Assembly (NCBI GenBank): GCA_002471575.1 | Contig: DKQG01000015.1 | Span: 1 to 64,000 of the forward strand | DNA from: Alphaproteobacteria bacterium UBA7314 | GTDB taxonomy: Bacteria > Pseudomonadota > Alphaproteobacteria > MPNO01 > UBA830 | DNA: 64,000 bases | Direction of reading: 5' to 3' | Shown here: positions 57,642 through 64,000 of the stretch, piece after piece | Position numbering within the stretch: position 1 is the first letter of the stretch | Layout: each line of letters starts with the position of its first letter | Made by a program: the position numbers and the translations under genes | The notes under the pieces: model-generated | Database searches by the model: none | What the model saw: only the letters and a program-made list of their open reading frames with translations | Told to the model about the DNA's origin: nothing

Positions 57642-58883
57642 TCAGCTCTGCCGCACTCTAAACACAGCCGCAAGCTCGATATGGTGCGACCAAAGGAACT
57701 GATCGAATGGCTGGACCGGACCGATCGCATACTCGGCGTCAGCCAGCACACGCGCATCGCGGGCGAACGTTGCGGGATTGCACGATACATAGACCACTAG
57801 CGGCACGCCCGCCGCCGCCAGTTGTTCCACTTGGGGGCCTGCCCCGGCGCGCGGCGGATCGAGAACGATCGCATCGAACCGGATCAGCTCGGACGGGCGA
57901 AGCGGCTGGCGGACGAGGTCGCGCGTCTCCACAGTGACGCCCCAGTGGTCGCCCGCTGCCTGAACCGCTGCGCACTGCGCCGCGACGGCCTCGACCGCAT
58001 GAACGGTTTTTCCCGCCGCCGCGACCGGCAATGAGAACGCCCCGCACCCGGCATATAGATCGGCGACGGCGGTACTTTCAGCGACGGCGTCGATAACGAA
58101 ATCCCGCAACGCGGCTTCACCAGGCGCGGTCGGTTGCAAGAAACTGTCGAGCGGCATGGATACCGCCACATCACCGAACCTGACCACAGGTTCACCCGCC
58201 ACGAGGATCGGTTCCGGCAGGCTGTCGCCATCAGACCAGGACAGGCGGCAGATACCCGCTTCGTCGCAGAATGCAGGCGCATCCATACGAAGATCGAGAT
58301 CCGGTTCACCCTTTGCGAACACGACGACGTCGAGCCCGTTATCCGTCTCCGTAACGGCGACCTCGCCATGGTTTGTAAAACGTGGCAGGAAACGTCTGAG
58401 CGCGGACAGAACCCCGACGACCCGCGGCGTCGCGACGGGGCATTCAGCTAGATCGACGATTCGGTCCGACCCAGCCTCCCGGAAGCCTACGATGACGCTA
58501 TCCCGGATCTGCCGAAATCCAAGCCGGACACGTCTCCTGGTACTGGGCAGCACGCTGACCGTCGTTAGAACCTCAGCATCTACCCCTGCCCGCGCCAGGG
58601 AATTTCTCACCAGGTCCCTTTTCCACGCCGCGTAGAGACCGGCACCCATGTGCTGGGCGGCACAGCCGCCGCAAGTCCCGAAATGCCCGCATGCGGGCGA
58701 TATCCGTTCAGACGATGCTTCGACAACATCCCGCACAACAGCGCGCTGCCCGTCGCCGCGCCGCAGGGTCTTTACGACACGGACCAATTCACCGGGCAGC
58801 GCATCGGGAACGTAGACCGTTCCCTCGCCGGATTCCGCGATCCCGTCGCCCCGCGCGCCGAGCGAATTGATCCGGATTTCCAT
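57642..58883 (-). CDS. RlmD/TrmA-family 23S rRNA or tRNA uracil-C5 methyltransferase
   Basis: A 413-residue SAM enzyme. An N-terminal TRAM-like domain (EIRINSLGARGDGIAE) is followed by 4Fe-4S cysteines CGHFGTCGGCAAQHM and the Rossmann methyltransferase with VADLYAGCGAFSLPVA, VLDPPRAGAG, and the catalytic Cys in VYVSCNPATFARD. RlmD, RlmC and TrmA cannot be separated by eye. Overlaps tlyA by one base. Last gene of the xseB-ispA-dxs-tlyA group. Confidence 0.93.
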   Translation of the reverse strand: MEIRINSLGARGDGIAESGEGTVYVPDALPGELVRVVKTLRRGDGQRAVVRDVVEASSERISPACGHFGTCGGCAAQHMGAGLYAAWKRDLVRNSLARAGVDAEVLTTVSVLPSTRRRVRLGFRQIRDSVIVGFREAGSDRIVDLAECPVATPRVVGVLSALRRFLPRFTNHGEVAVTETDNGLDVVVFAKGEPDLDLRMDAPAFCDEAGICRLSWSDGDSLPEPILVAGEPVVRFGDVAVSMPLDSFLQPTAPGEAALRDFVIDAVAESTAVADLYAGCGAFSLPVAAAGKTVHAVEAVAAQCAAVQAAGDHWGVTVETRDLVRQPLRPSELIRFDAIVLDPPRAGAGPQVEQLAAAGVPLVVYVSCNPATFARDARVLADAEYAIGPVQPFDQFLWSHHIELAAVFRVRQS

Positions 58884-59593
58884 CAGCCGTCGAACCGGGC
58901 GGCGATGAAGAATTCGATATTGCCCTCCGCCCCCTTGATCGGGCTCTGTTCGGTTCCGAGAACCGTCCAGCCTGCCAGACCGGCCAACCAGTCTTCGACC
59001 CGACAGCAGGCGGTCCGGTGAAGTGCCGGATCGCGCACGATTCCCCCCTGCCCCACGTCGCTTTTCGCGACCTCGAATTGCGGTTTGATCAGCGCAATCA
59101 GGTGGGCACTAGGGCCGGCAAAGCCCATCGGAGATGGAAGCACAGTTTCCAGGCGTGTGAAGCTAGCATCGCAGACCACGGCGCCGACCGGAGCCGGGAT
59201 ATGTTCCGCCGTTAGGTGCCGGGCGTTCTGCCGTTCCAGAACGGTCACACGGTCGTCTTGACGCAGTTTCCAGTGAAGCTGCCCATAGCCAACATCGACG
59301 GCGTAGACGTGCTCCGCACCGCGCGACAGCAGAACATCCGTAAATCCGCCGGTAGACGAACCCACATCAATGGCGGAGGTACCCCTGACGTCGATGCCGA
59401 AACAGTCGAGAGCATGATCGAGTTTAAGGCCACCGCGCGACACCCACGGGTGATCCGCGCCTCGAACTTCTATCGGTATTTTGGTGGAAACGGGCGTGCC
59501 CGGCTTATCGATACGCACCTCGCCGGAAAACACCTTGCCGGACAGGATCAACGCCTGTGCCTGTTTGACGTCTTCCGCCAGCCCCCGTTCCAC
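58883..59593 (-). CDS. TlyA-family rRNA methyltransferase/hemolysin-like protein, start abnormal
   Basis: A 236-residue protein: S4 RNA-binding domain (QAQALILSGKVFSGEVRI) then FtsJ-type methyltransferase (IDVGSSTGGFTDVLLSRGA with K-D-K-E-like residues, VVCDASFTRLETV, LIALIKPQFEV). GTG 59593 is the first usable start, but in-frame DELLVERGL just upstream (to the dxs stop) is the normal N-terminus, and no start codon exists there. A (GC)n run at 59605-59625 could have shifted the frame. It probably methylates rRNA; the hemolysin name is historical. Confidence 0.88.
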   Translation of the reverse strand: MERGLAEDVKQAQALILSGKVFSGEVRIDKPGTPVSTKIPIEVRGADHPWVSRGGLKLDHALDCFGIDVRGTSAIDVGSSTGGFTDVLLSRGAEHVYAVDVGYGQLHWKLRQDDRVTVLERQNARHLTAEHIPAPVGAVVCDASFTRLETVLPSPMGFAGPSAHLIALIKPQFEVAKSDVGQGGIVRDPALHRTACCRVEDWLAGLAGWTVLGTEQSPIKGAEGNIEFFIAARFDG

Positions 59594-59629
59594 GAGTAGC
59601 TCATCGGGGCGCGCGCGCGCGGCCGTCGG

Positions 59630-61552
59630 TCAGGCCCTCTCGCCAGCTGAGAACGACGCGGCTTCGAGACCTAGCGCCGCCATCGCCGTGGCCACAATAT
59701 CGGTATTGGCGAGACCGGCCAGTTCGACCTGCCGGCGTGGGGAATCCTGGTCCAGGAAGAGATCGGGCATGACCATCGGGCGAAATTTCAGTCCGTCGTC
59801 GAACACGCCCGCCATCGCGAGGAACTGCGCTACCTGCGATCCGAAGCCACCAACAGATCCCTCTTCGATGGTCAACAGAACTTCGTGCTCCGCGGCCAGC
59901 CGCTTGACGAGATCTCGGTCGAGCGGCTTGGCGAAACGCGCATCGGCGACCGTCGTGGACAGACCGTGCGCAGTCAGTTCTTCCGCCGCGTCGAGGCAAT
60001 CCTGCAGCCGCGTGCCATAGGACAACAGCGCAATTTTCGTGCCTTCGCGCAGGATGCGGCCTTTGCCGATGGCGAGAATTTCAACGCATTCCGGCATGTC
60101 AACGCCGACGCCCTCGCCGCGCGGGTAGCGGAATGCAATGGGCGCATCGTCGATGTTGGCGGCGGTGGCAACCATGTGCATAAGCTCTGCCTCATCAGAC
60201 GGTGCCATTACGATCATGTTGGGCAGACAGGAGAGATAGGCGATGTCATAAGCACCGCAATGGGTCTGGCCGTCTGCTCCGACATAGCCTGCGCGGTCCA
60301 TGGCGAAGCGCACAGGCAGGTTCTGCAGCGCGACGTCATGAACAATCTGATCGAATGCTCGTTGCAGGAAGGTCGAATAGATCGTTGCGAAGGGTTTCAT
60401 TCCGTCGGCTGCCAGGCCGGCTGCAAACGTCACCGCGTGCTGTTCGGCAAGACCAACGTCGAAGGTGCGGTCGGGGAATTCCTTTTCGAACAGATCGATG
60501 CCGGTGCCGGACGGCATCGCTGCCGTAATCGCAACGATCTTGTCATCGTCGCGGGCTTCCTTGATCAAACTTTCAGCATAGACCTTGGTATAGCTGGGCG
60601 CGTTCGCCTTGCCCTTGTCGAGCGCGCCGGTTACGACGTTGAACTTGCCGACACCGTGATACTTGTCGGCTGCCTGCTCGGCCGGAGCATAGCCCTTACC
60701 CTTCTGTGTCACCACGTGGACCAGCACGGGACCGTCGGCCTCATCGTCGCGCACGTTCTTCAGGACCGGGATCAGGTGGTCCATGTTGTGGCCGTCGATC
60801 GGGCCCACGTAATAGAAGCCGAGCTCCTCGAACATCGTGCCGCCGGTCAGCATGCCGCGGGCATATTCTTCCGCCCTCTGGGCGGCTTTTTTCATCCGGC
60901 GCGGAAATTTTTCGGACATGTGCAGGCCAATATCACGCAGCGACCGGTACGACTTGGACGAAATCAGCCGCGACAGATAGGCTGACAGCGCGCCGACGGG
61001 CGGCGCGATCGACATGTCGTTGTCGTTCAAGATGACTATCAGCTTGTTATCCATCGCGCCGGCGTTGTTCAACGCTTCATACGCCATGCCGCCGGTCATC
61101 GCGCCGTCGCCAATCACAGCTATGGCGCGATGACCGGTATCCTTTAGGTCGCTGCCGACGGCGAAGCCGAGCGCCGCCGAAATCGACGTAGACGCATGGG
61201 CAGCTCCAAAAGGGTCATATTCGCTCTCGGTTCGCTTTGTGAAGCCGGACAGGCCGCCACCTTGGCGCAGTGTGCGGATGCGGTCGCGTCGGTCGGTCAG
61301 GATCTTGTGCGGATACACCTGGTGGCCGACATCCCAAACGATCTTATCGTCCGGAGTATCGAACAGGTAATGCAAAGCCACCGTCAGTTCGACAACCCCG
61401 AGGCCGGCACCGAGATGCCCGCCCGTTACCGAGACGGCATCGATGGTTTCCGCCCGCAATTCGTCCGCGATCTGCTGAAGCTGATCGGCTTCAAAATTTT
61501 TCAGGTCACTGGGACTGTTGATCTGATCGAGAAGCGGCGTCTGAAGCGCCAT
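59630..61552 (-). CDS. dxs: 1-deoxy-D-xylulose-5-phosphate synthase
   Basis: A 640-residue thiamine-diphosphate enzyme that starts the MEP isoprenoid pathway. The TPP motif is [18 protein letters not shown] (GDG-x-N-type), and [13 protein letters not shown] and [17 protein letters not shown] are typical. C-terminal transketolase domain is complete. Supplies IspH and IspA in the same window. Confidence 0.97.
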   Translation of the reverse strand: MALQTPLLDQINSPSDLKNFEADQLQQIADELRAETIDAVSVTGGHLGAGLGVVELTVALHYLFDTPDDKIVWDVGHQVYPHKILTDRRDRIRTLRQGGGLSGFTKRTESEYDPFGAAHASTSISAALGFAVGSDLKDTGHRAIAVIGDGAMTGGMAYEALNNAGAMDNKLIVILNDNDMSIAPPVGALSAYLSRLISSKSYRSLRDIGLHMSEKFPRRMKKAAQRAEEYARGMLTGGTMFEELGFYYVGPIDGHNMDHLIPVLKNVRDDEADGPVLVHVVTQKGKGYAPAEQAADKYHGVGKFNVVTGALDKGKANAPSYTKVYAESLIKEARDDDKIVAITAAMPSGTGIDLFEKEFPDRTFDVGLAEQHAVTFAAGLAADGMKPFATIYSTFLQRAFDQIVHDVALQNLPVRFAMDRAGYVGADGQTHCGAYDIAYLSCLPNMIVMAPSDEAELMHMVATAANIDDAPIAFRYPRGEGVGVDMPECVEILAIGKGRILREGTKIALLSYGTRLQDCLDAAEELTAHGLSTTVADARFAKPLDRDLVKRLAAEHEVLLTIEEGSVGGFGSQVAQFLAMAGVFDDGLKFRPMVMPDLFLDQDSPRRQVELAGLANTDIVATAMAALGLEAASFSAGERA

Positions 61553-61603
61553 TACGTTCCCCCGAAGCTCCTTTGTTAAACTGCGCTGGCCGGATACCCG
61601 GGT

Positions 61604-62482
61604 TCAGCTTCTCCTGGCTAGCACGAATTCCGCCGCCGAGCGCAACTCATCTGCCCGCTCGCCGAATGTATCGAGCCGCGACAGGGCCCGATCCGTCACC
61701 TGACGGGCCCTGCGTCTTGCGCCGTCGACGCCAAGCGCCGAGACGAAAGTTGCCTTCCCGGCTCCGGCATCCTTGCCAACCTTCTTTCCAAGATCGTCTT
61801 CATCGCCCTCGACGTCAAGTAAATCATCGGTAATCTGGAAGGCGAGACCGAGCTCAAAACCAAATGTTTCCAGCGTCTTAACCACATCTCCGCCGGCCTG
61901 GCCGAGCAGGCCGCCCGCTGCTGTCGAAAACGCGATGAGGGCGCCCGTTTTCATAGTTTCCAGCCGGGCGATCAGATCGGCATCGACATCCGCATGTTCG
62001 CTTGCCAGATCAATCACCTGACCGCCAACCATGCCGGCGCCCCCCGACCGCGCCGCTAGCGCCGCCACTAGGTCGCTGCGCACCTGCGCATCCGGATGCG
62101 TTTCGGCCCCGGCTAATACCTCAAACGACAGCGTCAGCAACGCATCGCCCGCCAGGATGGCGGTCGCTTCGTCGAACGCCTTGTGACAGGCGGGCCGGCC
62201 GCGCCGCATGTTGTCGTCGTCCATCGCGGGCAGATCGTCATGGATCAGCGAATAGCTGTGCACCATCTCGACCGCTGCGCCGGCTCGCAGGTACTGCCGC
62301 CCCGGCACATCGAACATTATCGCGGAGGTGCACAACAGATACGGCCGGAGAAACTTTCCGCTGGCCAGCGCCGAATAGCGCATCGCCTCGAAAAGCCCGC
62401 TTTCCGGTCCTGTCGGGTACGGCAGCAGCGCATCCAGCGTCTCCGTCATGACGGTGCCGAAGTCGGCAAGCGCCTCTCTCAC
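61604..62482 (-). CDS. ispA: Farnesyl diphosphate synthase
   Basis: A ~292-residue prenyltransferase. Both Asp-rich motifs are present: HDDLPAMDDDNMRRGRP and FQITDDLLDVEGDEDDLGKK. GTG 62482, 20 bases after the xseB stop, fits the usual N-terminus (REALADFGTVM). A TTG at 62548 would overlap xseB. Conserved xseB-ispA-dxs order. Confidence 0.95.
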   Translation of the reverse strand: MREALADFGTVMTETLDALLPYPTGPESGLFEAMRYSALASGKFLRPYLLCTSAIMFDVPGRQYLRAGAAVEMVHSYSLIHDDLPAMDDDNMRRGRPACHKAFDEATAILAGDALLTLSFEVLAGAETHPDAQVRSDLVAALAARSGGAGMVGGQVIDLASEHADVDADLIARLETMKTGALIAFSTAAGGLLGQAGGDVVKTLETFGFELGLAFQITDDLLDVEGDEDDLGKKVGKDAGAGKATFVSALGVDGARRRARQVTDRALSRLDTFGERADELRSAAEFVLARRS

Positions 62483-62501
62483 CGGCGTTATGGACAGGAC
62501 A

Positions 62502-62753
62502 TCACTCAATGTCCGCTGGCTCCGCAGCGACTTCTCTATCGGCACCAAGCGAAATTGTCTCTACCTTGGCCTGCGCAGCCTTCAGCTTTTTCTCGCAATG
62601 GGCCTTTAGTTTGGTGCCGCGTTCGTATGCTGTAATCGCATCTTCCAGCTTGCCCTTGCCGTCTTCGAGCGTTCGCACAATGTCCTCAAGCTCCTCGAGC
62701 GCGTCCTCAAACGACATCTTGGCGACATCCGCCAGTTTGCCACCATCAGCCAT
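62502..62753 (-). CDS. xseB: Exonuclease VII small subunit
   Basis: An 83-residue helical protein with the XseB core FEDALEELEDIVRTLEDG and LEDAITAYERGTKLKAHCEK. Works with XseA in single-strand exonuclease activity. First gene of the xseB-ispA-dxs-tlyA group. Confidence 0.95.
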   Translation of the reverse strand: MADGGKLADVAKMSFEDALEELEDIVRTLEDGKGKLEDAITAYERGTKLKAHCEKKLKAAQAKVETISLGADREVAAEPADIE

Positions 62754-62835
62754 GATTCACCTCTATTACCCGCTTAAATAGTAGGATTGAGAGGGGTTTA
62801 CGGCAACCCGTCGCCTGAATCAACTTCGCATGCAA

Positions 62836-63759
62836 TCAGCTCATCAGCGCCGACACATGAGCCTGAACGCTATTACCCAAAGCCTTCAGGTCGTACCCGC
62901 CTTCTAGGGTCGATACCAAGCGTCCCTCCGCGAATTCGCCGGCAATATCCTTAAGTTGCGCGGTTGCCCATTCGAAATCCTCTTCCTCGAATCGCAGCGA
63001 CGCGAGCGGATCGCGCGCATGGGCGTCGAACCCGGCCGAAATGAAGACGATATCCGGGCCGAACGCGCGCGCGGCGGGCAGAATCCGGTTTTCCATCGCC
63101 GCTCGGAATTCCATCCCGCCGGCATTGGCGTCCAGCGGCACGTTGAAGATGTTCCCGACGCCGGTCTCCGCGGTCGCGCCGGTCCCCGGATAGTGGGGAT
63201 ACTGATGCGACGAGGCAAACAGCGTATTGGGATCGGTCTCGAACACCGCCTGCGTGCCGTTGCCGTGATGCACGTCGAAATCGAAGATCGCGACGCGCTG
63301 CAGATTGTGCACGGCACGAGCGTGCAAAGCACCAATTGCAACGTTGTTAAACAGGCAGAACCCCATGCCGCGCCTCGGTTCGGCGTGGTGCCCCGGCGGA
63401 CGGACGGCGCAGAACGCGTTGTCGGCATCGCCCCCAGCCACCGCGTCGACCGCGGCGATAATCGCACCGGCGGCATGCAGTGCAGCGTCGCCCGTCCCCG
63501 GCGACAGTACCGTGTCAGCATCGAGCCGGGCGAGCCCGTCTTCAGGAATATTGTCGAGTACGAGATCGACATAGCCGCCGTCGTGGACGCGTTTCAGCTG
63601 GTAGCCGGTGGCTAGCGGTGCGTCGTGCCGGATAAGCGCCGACCAGGACTCCCCGGCAAGCGCCTCGTTCACGGCCTCGATGCGAGCGCTCCGTTCGGGA
63701 TGTCCCGCGCCGGTGTCGTGTTCGAGCGAGCTGGGGTGGGTGTAAAGCGCGGTGGTCAT
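62836..63759 (-). CDS. Histone-deacetylase-superfamily protein (AcuC/acetylpolyamine type)
   Basis: A 307-residue zinc deacetylase. The charge-relay His pair is in RPPGHHAEPRRGMGFC; metal ligands are in FDFDVHHGNGTQAVF and the later FISAGFDAHARDPLAS. Acts on acetyl-lysine or acetylpolyamine substrates; which is unknown. ATG 63759 has GGAGGATTGTAAC before it. Upstream neighbour of xseB is a common alphaproteobacterial arrangement. Confidence 0.93.
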   Translation of the reverse strand: MTTALYTHPSSLEHDTGAGHPERSARIEAVNEALAGESWSALIRHDAPLATGYQLKRVHDGGYVDLVLDNIPEDGLARLDADTVLSPGTGDAALHAAGAIIAAVDAVAGGDADNAFCAVRPPGHHAEPRRGMGFCLFNNVAIGALHARAVHNLQRVAIFDFDVHHGNGTQAVFETDPNTLFASSHQYPHYPGTGATAETGVGNIFNVPLDANAGGMEFRAAMENRILPAARAFGPDIVFISAGFDAHARDPLASLRFEEEDFEWATAQLKDIAGEFAEGRLVSTLEGGYDLKALGNSVQAHVSALMS

Positions 63760-63831
63760 GTTACAATCCTCCACAGCAAGGGTACTATACCGCGGATCGC
63801 GTGACACGCCCTGCCCGAACAGGAAAGGCCG

Positions 63832-64000
63832 ATGACAGAGACAACGAATGATACCGCCGAGCCCGCCACAAATTCCGGCTGCGTGCTGGAATACGACGAT
63901 TTGCGCGACTGGCTCGCCGCGGTCGAGGCAAAGGGCGACCTAAAAACCGTCACCGGCGCCAACTGGCATACCGACATCGGACAGGTGGTTGAGGTGATGT
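63832..64000 (+). CDS. UbiD-family decarboxylase (partial, runs off right edge)
   Basis: The first 56 residues are visible: EYDDLRDWLAAVEAKGDLKT, then VTGANWHTDIGQVVEVM. The DLRDWLAAVEAKGDLK-like N-terminus is typical of UbiD prenylated-FMN decarboxylases used in ubiquinone synthesis or aromatic acid breakdown. ATG 63832 has AGGAAAGG 5 bases upstream. The rest is outside the window, so the substrate class cannot be judged. Confidence 0.75.
   Translation, partial: MTETTNDTAEPATNSGCVLEYDDLRDWLAAVEAKGDLKTVTGANWHTDIGQVVEVM

Noticed and set aside
59885..60985. 366-codon plus-strand ORF across dxs
   Set aside because: It is antisense to a clear, intact dxs gene, has no family motif, and shows composition expected from the codon bias of dxs.

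Overview
The window is chromosomal DNA of an alphaproteobacterium, probably Rhodospirillales-like. The evidence is gene content: a C4-type 5-aminolevulinate synthase, F-type ATPase with separate b' and b genes, an aa3 cytochrome c oxidase operon with ctaB/ctaG/SURF1, plant-type glutamate-cysteine ligase, a split P-protein glycine cleavage operon, and UbiA/UbiD ubiquinone genes. The DNA is GC-rich. I saw no rRNA, tRNA, CRISPR array, prophage or transposase.

Layout. 0.6-7.7 kb: a class IV aminotransferase, mutY, a DciA-like protein, a DsbA-like thioredoxin and smc. 7.7-10.3 kb: the F0 operon atpI-B-E-F'-F, with a good promoter and terminator. 10.3-15 kb: gcvT-H-PA-PB behind a tandem glycine riboswitch. 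15-18.4 kb: a lipoprotein, a double-CDGSH Fe-S protein, and ispH-thrB-rnhA. 18.4-23.8 kb: an accessory catabolic island (Rieske oxygenase, Gfo/Idh/MocA oxidoreductase, MarR regulator, CoxL-type molybdoenzyme). 24-38.2 kb: dsbD, yqgE, and a long minus-strand run ctaC-ctaD-ctaB-small protein-ctaG-ctaE-DUF983-SURF1-M32 peptidase-thrC-M16 peptidase. 38.6-43.7 kb: tldD, gshA, rsmE, ubiA. 43.7-47.7 kb: molybdenum genes, namely a tightly overlapping fdhD-(GIY-YIG-like)-mobA-modE operon and moaA, the latter behind a perfect 20-bp inverted repeat that resembles a ModE box. 47.8-54.6 kb: aminotransferase III, hemA, a wHTH-like protein, an SDR, a universal stress protein and pdxH. 55.4-57.6 kb: fabI, aroC and a small unknown. 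57.6-63.8 kb: xseB-ispA-dxs-tlyA-rlmD and an HDAC-like deacetylase. A ubiD-like gene runs off the right edge.

The most unusual feature is gene decay. Almost every longer intergenic gap holds a recognisable corpse: a class III adenylate cyclase (left edge), a peroxiredoxin C-terminus, a PhoD-like phosphatase, a histidine-kinase C-terminus, a GNAT acetyltransferase with five in-frame stops, and a 17-kDa surface-antigen lipoprotein whose lipobox cysteine is lost. DUF983 is frameshifted in a homopolymer, and gcvT and tlyA lack a normal start codon at their expected N-termini. Core metabolism, respiration and isoprenoid synthesis look intact, while signalling, stress and surface functions have been lost. 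This pattern fits a lineage in ongoing genome erosion; single-indel cases could instead be sequencing error. The best candidate for an undescribed system is the molybdenum locus, with its single-domain ModE, ModE-box-like repeat and embedded GIY-YIG-like gene.
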